DNA from: Schoenoplectus triqueter | Lineage: Eukaryota > Streptophyta > Magnoliopsida > Poales > Cyperaceae | Assembly: GCA_964058805.1 (NCBI GenBank) | Contig: CAXKVV010000062.1 | Span: 578,737-642,736, forward strand | DNA length: 64,000 bases | Direction of reading: 5' to 3' | Shown here: in pieces, positions 1 through 11,472 of the stretch | How positions within the stretch are numbered: the first letter of the stretch is position 1 | How the letters are laid out: every line of letters begins with the position of its first letter | Translations under genes and position numbers: made by a program | The notes under the pieces: generated by a model | What the model saw: the letters and a program-made list of their open reading frames with translations, nothing else | Databases searched by the model: none | What the model was told of the DNA's origin: nothing

Positions 1-185
1 GCTTGCGCCCACCGGAATCTACAAGAACTCACAATCACTAAAAAACCCCCTAAATGTGCATCCAAATCTTCCTAAACGGCAGAACCAACCGACATTAAAC
101 AGATGCACGCTTGGGAGGGATCTCCGTGTCCTTCTTCCGCATCCCATCGCCCAGCGGCGGTGCGGAGCGCGCGAAAAAGGGTCGC
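1..185. other. GC-rich sequence left of the truncated LTR
   Basis: This stretch is clearly richer in G and C than the next 15 kb, especially at about 140-180. It ends where similarity to the long LTR begins. No convincing reading frame or motif is recognised. It could be a fragment of a host exon or UTR, or of another transposon cut by the rearrangement that truncated the LTR. Confidence 0.3.
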
Positions 186-1595
186 ACACCTACCTTGAAA
201 CTGATATGATAGCTATGAGACAAAAGAATTAAACACAAGTAAATAGTTTATTGGATCATGATATTGTACAGTACATCATCATCTGTGTAATTGGATGGTC
301 ATAGTGCATTCTGCCAGATGCCTCCTATGATTATAGAAGTTAAAACGGTTTTAACTCTATTTACCAACATAACACGGATCCTGTCGGGTCACACTGTATA
401 GGAGTTAATCAGAGAATCTTATTGATTAATTATGAATTGTTTATAATTAATAATAAGATGGTTATAATTAATTATATATGATATAATTATATTTGTCATA
501 GAGATGACAAGAAGCAAAAATCAGATTGAATTTATAACGTGTTGGACACGTCGTATAAATTCGCCGAAACAACAACCGAGAAAAATATAATTGTAGATGA
601 CAATTATATATATTTGATTTGGATTTTAAATGTTAATTATGGATTTGAATTATGGGCCAAAGCCCATTTATAATTAAAGTCTTAATTAATAATTAAAAGC
701 CCAAAATCAGAAAAGCCCAAAAAAGCCCAAAAAGGCCCATGAAAAGCCCATGACGACCTCCAAGGGTATTTTGGTAATTTGTCCAAAAGCCCAAGGGTAT
801 TTTGGTAATTTGGCCAAAAAGCCCAATGGCGTTTTGGTAAATTGGATGAACTTTAAGGGTATTTTGGTCTTTTCACTTTGAAACCTCCCTACTATTCACG
901 AGGGCATTTTGGTAATTTGTCAATTCCACTTTTTCTATAAATAGAGGGGTAGGGTGAGAGAAAAAGTTCCACCAAATCAGTTCTACTTTCTCTCTCTCGG
1001 TATACGGTTGTTTTAGAATTCACGAGATCAGTGAATAGTTTTTTTACGAAAGTTGCGGTATTTCTGCACATTTGTGAAACAGAATTACTGCGAGTCGTGA
1101 ATAGTACTATTTCGTCTTTTCTCAGGTGAATAGTGTTTTTGCGAGAAACCGCGGTTTACGGTATTTCTGGCAAAAGAAATAAACCGCTCTCTGGTCAGTC
1201 CTGGTGGATAACCTACAGAGGCATCAGACGTTTGGTGCTCCGAGACAAGCCGATTTTCATTCCAATTGAAATTTGGAAGCGAGGTATAACATCTTATATT
1301 AATCTATTTAATTGTTAAGTAGATTAATATTTTAGAAATCAATCATGGAGTAGATCAATAAAGGTTTAAAGAGGTGTGTATCTCTCGGTAATCATCCGAC
1401 ACATCACTTTAACCCTAAGCTTAAGTTAGAAGTAAAATAATATTTTACCGTCTTTTGTAAAGGATTAAATGTCTGTAACTCTCGGTTATTATCCGACATA
1501 CTTTAATCCCTAACTTAAGTAGAAGTAAAATTTTTGTTCTACGGTCTTTCCGCAGCTTGAGCATTAACGGGATTTGGGCATTCCGAATCCCTACA
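186..1595 (+). mobile_element. 5'-truncated long LTR, same family as the solo LTR at 20314-22414
   Basis: The segment aligns almost base for base with 20990-22414; by eye about two dozen substitutions and a few small indels separate them. The first roughly 676 bp of the complete LTR are missing. It carries a TATA box (TATAAATA at 936-943) followed by a CT-rich leader, as expected of an LTR promoter. It ends in ...CCCTACA at 1595, close to the ...CCCAACA end of the complete copy. No target duplication, primer-binding site or internal retrotransposon domain is visible on either side, so this is a rearranged remnant. The 61-codon open frame at 1133-1318 recurs in the other copy but resembles nothing known and is probably not a gene. 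Confidence 0.85.
655..925 (+). repeat. Minisatellite-like array inside the LTR U3
   Basis: Just upstream of the TATA box are several imperfect repeats. One set is built on AAAAGCCCA and the next on GGTATTTTGGTAATTT with roughly 30-35 bp spacing. The same arrays occur at about 21480-21745 in the other LTR copy, where the AAAAGCCCA part differs in unit number. Confidence 0.7.
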
Positions 1596-3324
1596 AATGG
1601 AACAGATTGGTACTGTTCGGTACCGAATCTCAATTTTTGTAAATTCAATGAAATTAATCGACTATGTGTGCTGTTATGAATTAGTATGATTAATGCAATC
1701 TAAATCGACTAATGACCTAGATATGATGCAATGCATAATGGTACCATTTGATGTTCATTGGTACCGATTCTAATTGTGTCAAAATCCTTAATATTTATTC
1801 ACTTCTTGCATTATTTACACTTCTACCATCCTATATGCTAACAGTATCTAGTAGAATGCATTCAATCTATGCACAATTCACTTCTCTATTAGCTCAGAAA
1901 CTCACACTCATGAAACTGAGATGCAATCAATACCGAGTTCTCAAGTCTCAGCTGAGATCGATCGATTCATAAGTATCTCTACTAGTCTTACTACTTGATC
2001 TATGAATGTAATTGATGTACTTTGTGATGTTTGAGCAAGGAATCGAGGAAACGATGCAGTATTGTGTCGAGTTCTCAGGTTTCGACCGAGATCAATCGAC
2101 ATGTGATCCAATTACTCATTCTCAATCAAAATTCAATAAAGAATTCGAAAGATTCATGCATACTAAGCTTGTCACTCATAAGAAAAGAAAGAAAAAGGAA
2201 GAAATTACAAAGGAAAGATCGACAAAATCAAAAGCAATAATACTGTTATTTATAAAATAATTACAATCACACTTCTCAAGCCCCGATTTTTAAGAATCAA
2301 ACTTGCAATTGAGGTGAATGAATTGAGTTCTCAAGTGAAACACTGAGATCAATCGATTATACCAACTTCTTCTTTCTATTTCTTGCTTTCTCTCTCTAAA
2401 CTCAATATCTAAGCTCTCTATCTCTCACTATTGATGCTAGAATGAATGAATCTCTATCTCTCATCTTCTGTTCTTCTTGTCTTCTTGTCAATTATGCTAA
2501 TTGGGGGTTTCTATAAGCAATAAAAAGGGTGCACACAAGGGGTTAGGCCATACACCAGTTATACATCATCAATTGAACTGTTTTGGCTTATGAACATGGT
2601 CTTCTACTTCTGTTATGGTGTGGGTTCCATTTAAAACGAATCTAAGGCTCAATCTTTAACTGTTGACTGAGTTTGACATTCTCTTCACTTCTCTTCGACT
2701 AGCAAAAGTCGACTAGTAAGAGTTTTACATGTTATATATACTCACCTCATAGCACCAATCCCACTCCTTTGCTCTCTGCCATTGCAGCTTACCTCTCAAG
2801 CTCTAATTTACTCACCTGAATTCAAGTTTTGATAAAAAAAACACATCTCCTTCATTCAATAATCATCTCTAATCACCTCAGCACCATCGTGTGAATGCAT
2901 ATAAGCTATATGCATTGTCAATTCGACTTTATAGTGCAAGGTCTAAGCTTTCCTTCTTTTGCCCGATTTCAACACCTCAACTCAATTGCTTCAATTCAAC
3001 TCATAATTTCTGCTCTCTCCTTCACATATAGCATCGCCTAGATGATTAGAGACTACCTGCATCATCAATTTCGAGTTTGAGCATAAGAATTAAGACCCCT
3101 CATTAGCTACCCAAGGTAATCACCTTCTTATACTGCTTCATTCACTTGTTATTTCTCAATTCTAAGTATTCACTCTTTCTCTCCTATGTATAGGCTAGCT
3201 CTAGCTAGAAGGAATTGAAGTTTCAAGCTCCTGAGAGCTTAATCGGCATTAATGGTGCTTTCTACCTCGTCGAGAAGAAGAAGAAAGAGAGGGAGGGGAG
3301 AAGGAGAAAGCTCCAGGGGAGCTG
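1596..3324. other. AT-rich intergenic DNA, no gene recognised
   Basis: Several short frames open here, but they are low-complexity, overlap one another and have no recognisable domain. CT-rich runs occur around 2380-2470 and 2690-2900. Nothing else can be supported. Confidence 0.5.
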
Positions 3325-4459
3325 AACTCGGTGCACATGATCCATAAGGCACTGGGGCCCAGCGCCAGAGAAAACACACATGAGCCAGGTACACATCGCT
3401 TATTTTCTTTTGATTTAAATCTCTATTTAATGATGTATAGGCTTGGTGCATGGGTTAATGAATGAACTTTCTGTTGAATTGCTGATATATGAGCCCCACA
3501 TGTAAGATCTATGAGTGTGGGCTCACAAGTTCAGTCATCAACTGCTTAGTGTTAATTAGGCTGAGGTGGCATGATCTGATAGATTCATTTAATTAAACCC
3601 CCTCCTCTAAGCCTAATAGTCTGTTAATTGTCTGCTGACGTGGCCCAATGAGGTGCTGCTAGGTGACACAAGTGGGACCCACCTGTCAAGTGTGTGGGAC
3701 CCACATGGGTGAAGTGGACCAATGGGGTGCTGCCATGTGGCACTGACATGCTGAGGTGACCCAATGAGGTGCTGTCACGTGGCACCTTCTCTCTCTTCTC
3801 TGATTCTGTGTGTGCACACTTGAGATCCCCAGATTGCACCCAGACAAGTCTCTGTCCCCAAGTTGCACCCTGACAAGTTCTTAATTGCACCCAGACAACT
3901 CGGTGCACATGATCCATAAGGCACTGGGGCCCAGCGCCAGAGAAAACACACATGAGCCAGGTACACATCGCTTATTTTCTTTTGATTTAAATCTCTATTT
4001 AATGATGTATAGGCTTGGTGCATGGGTTAATGAATGAACTTTCTGTTGAATTGCTGATATATGAGCCCCACATGTAAGATCTATGAGTGTGGGCTCACAA
4101 GTTCAGTCATCAACTGCTTAGTGTTAATTAGGCTGAGGTGGCATGATCTGATAGGTTCATTTAATTAAACCCCCTCCTCTAAGCCTAATAGTCTGTTAAT
4201 TGTCTGCTGACGTGGCCCAATGAGGTGCTGCTAGGTGACACAAGTGGGACCCACCTGTCAAGTGTGTGGGACCCACATGGGTGAAGTGGACCAATGGGGT
4301 GCTGCCATGTGGCACTGACATGCTGATGTGACCCAATGAGGTGCTGTCACGTGGCACCTTCTCTCTCTTCTCTGATTCTGTGTGTGCACACTTGAGATCC
4401 CCAGATTGCACCCAGACAAGTCTTTGTCCCCAAGTTGCACCCTGACAAGTTCTTAATTG
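3325..4459. repeat. 572-bp direct tandem duplication
   Basis: The sequence from 3325 to 3887 is repeated at 3897-4459 with a constant offset of 572 bp and only a handful of substitutions, for example at about 3580/4152 and 3756/4328. Each unit contains smaller imperfect repeats of the type CCAATGAGGTGCTG. The antisense open frames here are copies of each other created by the duplication, have no recognisable domain and are not called as genes. Confidence 0.9.
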
Positions 4460-6439
4460 AATCTCAGCCTTTGATTAATATATTTTTCTTGTCTGATTTT
4501 ATTCTGATAGCTCCACTTGCCCACAAATTATGAAATTTTCGCAAAAAATCTCTAAATTCTTGATAATCACCCCTATAATTTTTAATTCCCATTTTACCCT
4601 TGTCCCTCCGAATTAAAATTCACTCAAGATAAACCCTATTATTAATCACACAAAATCTCAAATATGAATGTTGGACCTTGATGCTTGTGCTAACAATATT
4701 ATTTTGTGTTGTCCTTAGTAAAATATCTGTTTGTGATGCTATTGTTAAGTCTAAGTCTACCCGATCAAAAGTTGATCATGTGTCAACAATTGAAACAGAT
4801 ATCAGTTCAATCAGATGCAACTCACATGGGCATCTGATGAACTCTGTGAAATTGACCCTCAAGTTTTTATGCATGAAGTCAAATTATATAAAATTTCACT
4901 TATCTACCTGTATCAAAATACTGATTTTGAACACAGTATCCTCCTAATTGCCTGGGAATCTCTCTATTCCTACAATTAGAGTTTATCTTAGGCACTTCTC
5001 TTGAATTTTTGGGCATTTCTCTTTAATTTCTCCGTTTATCTCTGGAAATGGGTGTGGAACTCACTTGTCAGGCAAAATAATCACGAGGATAACAGCTCAA
5101 GAGACATCTCTCTCTCTCCTGGGTCTCTTGAGAGTTATATACTCGAATGATGGGGGTGATAACAGGGTATTTATATCCTGTGACTCTTGCTCAACTTTCC
5201 TTGTAGGATTAATAAAATAGCTCCGGAACTTGACAGCGACCTCTCCCGACTGGTGACCCTTCTCTCTCTCCTTCTCTGCCTCCTTCTTATGTTTATATAA
5301 TTTATAATTATCTCTTTAATATTATTTACTTGAATCTGCTCACTCTCCTCTTGAAACATTTCAAGGGTAAACAACTAATAGCGTAATATTGGTATAAAAC
5401 ATAGCGTCTTGTACTCAAAAAGCACTATAGCGTCGCTATAGTGTACTATTTAAAATCTTGGTATAGCTATATGTTTAAAATCGTATGTGTTGTATTAAAT
5501 GCATGTGAATATTTATAATGATGATCTAAGGTGCCCAACGATATTAATAATTAAATGATAGTCTTATTTACTCTCTTCTAAATTTAATTTTGAACTTACA
5601 TGTTAAATTTTATTTAGAGTCAGAATCAGGGACGTGCAAGGTTAATTTATTTTTCTCATTTTAAATGAGAATGATAATTAGATATTATTTTTAATGATGC
5701 AAATGCGAAAGACGATGATTCTAAGTCATAGAGATGATAAGATTCTCAATACATGAGAGAGTAAAAAATGGGTGTATCAAAATTTTGATAGAATATTAAC
5801 GCTTTGGGCAAAATTAATTGATATGTTTCTAGTACGGAAAAAACTCTTTTATAACCTTAGGTAAGTTACATAATATCTCTTCCACGTTCTTTTTAAGTTT
5901 CATCTCTTTTGGAGCAAAAAAAACTCAAAACCGGCCAAAACATGAAAAATCACACAAACTGACCTTGCTAGACTGGACTCATATATACGGACCTAGTCTA
6001 TGTATGCACGGTTTGATTACAGGCCTAGTTTTCGGCTTAGTCCGCATGATACCCAAGAAACTTTTCCAAAGCTTGATTTATCTATTTTAATATACTTATC
6101 AAATGATTAATTAACTCATTTTAAGATCCAAGAAGTTATATTAATTGATCATGGAACATTTATAAACTTTATTTTTTTATACGGTGTGACCCTTTAAAAC
6201 TTGCATCATTTAGCAATGAAATTATAACTCTTTTAATCCTCAAATATCACAAGTGACGTCTAACAATGTGTATTATGACTATTAAGTTATACTAATATAT
6301 AAGTATCCTACTAAATATCATAGTTCTACATAATGGTAATCGTCCTAAACTTATTTCATATTGTATAATATCCAAAATGATGGAAAACTAGAATATATCA
6401 TTCTTGCATTATTCTTTATATAGGGACTTGGATATCATC
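4460..6439. other. AT-rich intergenic DNA
   Basis: No gene is recognised. A short perfect palindrome, 10-bp arms around one base, lies at 5423-5443 (CACTATAGCG arms). The rest is low-complexity AT-rich DNA. Confidence 0.5.
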
Positions 6440-6765
6440 ACTAAAGGTGGCAGAACCTGATCCGACCTGAAAAACCCACCCGACCTATCCAGACTCGAAC
6501 CTGACTTAACTTGATTTTTTTTTAAAAAGTCAAACTGACCTAACCCGATCCGAACCCAACATGACCCGACACAACCCAAGATCAAATCTTGCAATCCAAT
6601 TGAAATCTTTCAAAGATCTGAAAAAAAAATATAAAATATAAATTGATCCGATCCTAACTTGACGCAACCCGACCCAATTTCTTTCAGAAAGTCAAACTGA
6701 CTCAACCCGTCCGACCCAAAAAGGAACCCAACCCGACACGTCCGATTATCGTCCCTAGTCATCAA
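6440..6765. mobile_element. Diverged GACCCGACC-type MITE (family D)
   Basis: A roughly 325-bp block is rich in CCGACC and ACCCGA motifs at both ends, with an AT-rich centre. The ends are weakly complementary (CACTAAAGGTGGCA against GACTAGGGACGATAA read from the other strand). It resembles the copies at 29889, 40266 and 47092 but is more diverged, and no target duplication can be read. Confidence 0.45.
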
Positions 6766-8054
6766 TCAAATCAATAAATAAGAGAGAGATCAATATTCTT
6801 GTCTCGTATTTCTTCTTCATATAAAAGACATACCGAGATAAAATTTATATAGTTGCCAGTTGTAATTAACATTAGTATTCACAAATATAAGTCATTTGTA
6901 TAAGAAAAGCATTTATCTCATATATAAGAATTAACAAAAAAATAAAATAGAAATGATATAAACATAATCTTTATATTATTTTATTATAGATCGGGTCAAA
7001 TAACATGTCCAACATATTATTTATGTAATTAAGCTAATATCACTCATCTCATGATATGTGAAATACTCTTATCAATTAACTTACACAATAATATATATTA
7101 ATTATTTCTCCTAGGTAATTAGCATATTGGAGATATTTAAGAGTTATCATTAATTAATATTTGTGTTTCACAGTTTGGGCTATACAGAATATAAATATAC
7201 AAATAATGAACAATTTAAGGAATAAATGGCATATCTCAAATAAAGTCATTCTAAGACATAAGCTAAAGTATAATCTAGAAAATCAATCGAGATGTATGAA
7301 TGATATTTTGTTCTCTCTAATATATCATACCTTGATACTGAACTGACATAGTGTTTCACGTTCAATATTTTGTGCTTGAATTCCTAGGTTCCTAGATTGT
7401 TATAGCACTTCAAGCTCTTGACTTAGAAGATCAACTAATACATATGAGTCAAATTATGTCTTTTAATGTGAATTTAGTAGCTTCGACTAATCCTTGATGC
7501 TGAGCTGACATAATGTTTCATACTTAACATCTTGTGCAAAGATGTTTGCATGATTTTTTTGCCGCCATCAATCCAAAAGGCTCACGAATGCAAGCTATCT
7601 TTAGAAGTCTATTTGTTCATTCTTTTCAGAATGACTGCTTGAAATTGTTTAGATATCTTCTTTGTATTTTCTTTCTTAATCAGAGATGTCTCGAGAGATT
7701 CACAGCTAAGGATAATTAACAATGGAGGTTTCCATCCTTTGAAATCTTCAAATGACACAATCACTGAAAATTTTTTGAGTGTATATCTCAAATCCATAAA
7801 AAAAATTCGATGCACGCTTGAAAGTGATTACGTATCATTCTTTCATAGTTCTCACTTATAAATTTCTTTTCGAGTGAGAAAAGCGTGAAAAAGGATCACA
7901 ATATATTTTGATAATTAATTTTGTATTTAATGACACAAATAATATTTTTTTTAGTTATAAGGCCATATAACTAAAATATTTTTTTAAAGATGCTAAAAAT
8001 TTCATTGACTTGACTCATTTATTTAAAAATTAGGTGTCATTAATTCGGTGTCAT
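6766..8054. other. AT-rich intergenic DNA with a short direct repeat
   Basis: No gene is recognised. A roughly 42-bp sequence at 7334-7375 recurs at 7497-7538 with several substitutions (shared core TGACATARTGTTTCA). The remainder is simple AT-rich sequence. Confidence 0.45.
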
Positions 8055-8440
8055 TAATTTTAGTGATACCAATATTACTAATTATTTTTTAATTTATATT
8101 TTATAATTTAATATTTAAATATCAAATTCAAGCGGTTGATTTTATTTATTTTTATTATCGATGGATGCGCATAAAATGTTTTAATTTTATGAAGGTCATT
8201 TTATACTATATTAAATAATAAAAAATGAGTCAATCTAATAAATTATAATTGATTATTTTTTTATGAACTAATTTTGTTACCATTTTATATAATATAAAAT
8301 GGGTTTCAAAAATTATAAAAATTTCTGATCACACATCTATCATAAAAATGAAATTAACGGGTTGATTTAAAATTTAAGATTAAATTTTAAAATATAAATT
8401 AAAAATAAGTTAATATCATTAGATATCACTAAAGCTAGTG
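8055..8440. mobile_element. MITE, family C (TTTAGTGATA ends)
   Basis: The ends form a long imperfect inverted repeat: TTTAGTGATACCAATATTAC on the left and the complement of a TTTAGTGATATC sequence on the right. Complementarity continues for well over 60 bp into the AT-rich interior. A related copy lies at 41980-42334. There is no coding capacity, so it is a non-autonomous DNA element. A target duplication was not resolved. Confidence 0.65.
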
Positions 8441-9730
8441 GTACTGATGAATCATGTTTTCGTTGTGAACCATTTTTTAATTTATGCTGGTCTCTAATTT
8501 TCTTTCATCGAATTAGTTGTTACATTTTTTTTCCAAAAAAAAAATAATAATAAAAGTAGTTGAGAGTTGAGAGTTGAGAGTGGTAATACAAAAAATAATG
8601 GCTTAATTTTCATTATTATTTCAGAAACAGTAGTTGAGAGCTGTTAAATTTGTGCAGTTCATGCAGTACTGCCCGATGTAGACGGTACAGAGACGTTCGG
8701 GCTCGTTGATAGCTCTGCCCATGACTGCCGTAAGCGTCGTTGAGCAGTCATTTTCCTGAAATATTATTTATTTCTGTCATTCGGGCCCATTGACTGCACT
8801 AATGGTCTTTGACAGACTCAACTCTTGTGCAAAGGCTACAAAATTATTTATTTCTTTCTGTCAATTAATGCATGAAAAAGAAATAGCTCTAACAATAAAA
8901 ACAAGTTGGCAATGAATGATCAGAACTGCGGGTCTCAAAGAATTGAACAATTCTACTAGCTAAGATCGCCCCTTGGTTTCGTGATTGTTAGTGTTAGTGT
9001 TAGTATCATGGATTTATTTTTTGATACGAAAATGGTGTTTATTCAATAATGACAAACTAGTTTCTTCGTTTTTATTTACTTACGAAACTAGTATTTGGGT
9101 TTTTATTTTGACAAAATCTTGATACAATCTCCAAAACTGGGAGTGCCTTTATTTTTTGTAAGACTATTTGTTTCATTTATATTAAATTTATAATAAAATT
9201 TCCGAAGATAAGGGTTCACCCATATCTTTACTTAAAAAAAAAACTAAATTTAGTGACAATACATTAATGAGGTCTCAAGACTAATTTAAACAAAACTACT
9301 AGATTTACTCTCGAATATGCAAACATAGCAAAGAAATATAAATAGAAGAATCAAATTTGACAGTACACTGGGGAGAGCGAAAAAAGAAAAGGGAATTGGT
9401 GACTGGTGAGGTGGGAAATTTATTCGTTGCCATATTTTTTTATGGCATCACTGGTTTGGATTTTTGTACTGTCCGTTCAAATACATTCGGACTTTAATCA
9501 GATTGTATGAGTCTCATCCACCAGCTGAAAACCTATAGCAGCGATGAGAACGTTACATCTATTACAGCGAATACGAATCCAGTGTGATGAGAGAAGTAAA
9601 AAGTTGAGGCAAGTTTTCTTGTTGCTTCTCTTTTTTTTTTCCAAATTATATTATTGTAAAGTAAATTTATTTGGTCTAGTGAAAATTTTCACGGTCATCA
9701 TTTCTCATTCCTTCCCCTCTTCTTTTTTTA
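8441..9730. other. AT-rich intergenic DNA
   Basis: No gene is recognised. A short run of GTTGAGA repeats lies at about 8558-8580. Confidence 0.45.
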
Positions 9731-9876
9731 AGGCCCCGTTCGGTCTTACACTGTGCAGTAAGAAATATATAATAAATTCATTTAGAGTGAATTCTTTTTT
9801 TTTCCATCCATATAGTAACTTTTTAGTTCAAATTCTATTCCAATCTCCATTCCATTCATTTTACCAAACATGCCCT
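9731..9876. mobile_element. Short MITE with AGGCCCCGTTCGGT ends
   Basis: A roughly 146-bp element has imperfect 14-bp terminal inverted repeats: AGGCCCCGTTCGGT on the left and ACCAAACATGCCCT on the right. This GTTTGG-type terminus is common in small plant DNA elements. No clear target duplication is present. Confidence 0.5.
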
Positions 9877-10028
9877 AAATTTTCAATATATGTGACGACG
9901 TTGCATTCGTAAAATAGTGTTGCAAAAGAAGATATGTATCTGGCGGACGAATATAATACTATCAACTGATTAATTGTTATGCGGACTGCTAATCACACAC
10001 ACAATATGATAGTTTTGATGTCACAATA

Positions 10029-10068
<40 letters not shown>

Positions 10069-10073
10069 GAGAG
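10029..10073. repeat. (TA)n microsatellite
   Basis: An almost pure AT-dinucleotide run directly abuts the left end of a MITE and grades into GAGAGA. Confidence 0.95.
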
Positions 10074-10074
10074 A

Positions 10075-10490
10075 GAATAAAGATACCGTGAGATTAATCT
10101 CACAGAGTCGTTTTGTGAGTTTAAGTCAAAAAATATACCAAATTGTCTTCAAATTTTAGTTTATCATGCACATTAGATTCTTTATATGAAAATATTATGT
10201 GATGCAAAGATTTGGAGTGTTTTCAGCTTTTTAAGCCACCATTTTTAATTTTTAAAAATGATGTTCAAGTATTAAATATTTTATCATTATTTTTAGAGCT
10301 GATTTTTAAAAATTAAAAATCATGATTTAAAAAACTCAGAACACTCCAAATTCTTGCATCTCACAAGATTTTCATATAAAGAATTTAATGAGAATGATAA
10401 ATTAAAATTTAGAAATGATTTGATATAGTTTTTGAGTTAAGCTCACACAAAGTCTCCATGAGCTTAACCTCACGGTATCTTTACTCATAT
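10075..10490. mobile_element. MITE, family A (copy 1), in a TA microsatellite
   Basis: The whole block folds back on itself. The left end reads AATAAAGATACCGTGAG and the right end reads CTCACGGTATCTTTACTCAT, and complementarity continues across most of both about 200-bp halves. It has no coding capacity. It is flanked by TA repeats on the left (10029-10073) and ATATAATATATATA on the right. A second member lies at 44100-44513. Confidence 0.8.
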
Positions 10491-10967
10491 AATATATATA
10501 CTAGTTATATAACCGCGCGTTGCAGCAGAATTTTTTATTTAAACATTAAAATATAATAAAATAAAATAATTCATATTTATCTAATATTAAATTATAAATT
10601 CACTAAATTATAGAGAAAATATATAATAAAAACTATATTTAATCTTGGATGAGATTTTTGCACAATATGAGTTAATGATTCATGATTTTTATGGCAAGAA
10701 AAGTAAATTATTCTAACATATATTATCACCATTAATTTCTTACCAAATATGCACAAGGTTGCTAAATAAAAAATAAAAATTATGGAAATAATAGTATATA
10801 TGGGAAAGAAATGGAGAGAAAGAGGGGATCAATGGACGCGATCACATACGTTCGATCAATCAACAATAAATATTATCCGTCTAATTGAGGGATAAAATGG
10901 GTATAATAAAAATTTACCATAACAAAAAATGGACCCTCCAATTCTTAGATGCTTTATATAATAGTAT

Positions 10968-11472
10968 AGATATATATATATAGAGAGAGAGAGAGAGAGG
11001 GAGAGTGTGTGTGTGTGTGTTATGCTATGATTAGTCGTGAAGTATAAAATATTTTTGTACTTCACGTCGTATCTTTCATTTTCAAATTCAAAACACTGAT
11101 CCGACCGTTTAAGGTGTTTTCCTTATTATAATATGTCTGGAGATTAAATTTTATATTTTTTAGAAATTTTTTACTATTATTTTAGGGGATGAAAATACAT
11201 TGAGTTTATGATTTCTAATAAGAATAATTTTCTAATCCTCAAAAAATAGAAAAAAAAATTCTAAAAAAAATATAAAATTTGGTCTCCAAACATAGTTTAA
11301 TATAGAGAACACTTTTAATATAAAATTTGGTCTCCAAATATATTTTAATATAGAGAACACTTTTAACAGTCGGATCAGTTTTTGAATTCGAAAATGAGAG
11401 AAACGATGTGAAGTACAAAAAGATTTTATACTTCGTGACTAACCGTAGCATATCTCTCTCTATATATATATA
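10968..11472. mobile_element. MITE, family B (copy 1), with microsatellite-bearing ends
   Basis: The core at about 11020-11452 has inverted ends (TATGCTATGATTAGTCGTGA on the left, TCACGAAGTATAAAA-type on the complementary right). Outside the core are TATATA-GAGAGA-GTGTGT on the left and CTCTCTC-TATATATATA on the right, so the simple repeats look like part of, or fused to, the termini. Inside the right half is a 48-bp tandem duplication (ggtctccaaa starts at 11281 and 11329). The second member is at 44518-45011. Confidence 0.8.

Noticed and set aside
1133..1318. 61-codon frame conserved in both LTR copies (also 21952-22137).
   Set aside because: Conservation follows from the recent common origin of the LTRs. 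The product matches no family I know, and the frame lies downstream of the LTR promoter without other coding evidence.
3239..4440. Several overlapping antisense frames of 60-114 codons.
   Set aside because: They are duplicates produced by the 572-bp tandem repeat, in different frames, with no domain or splice structure.
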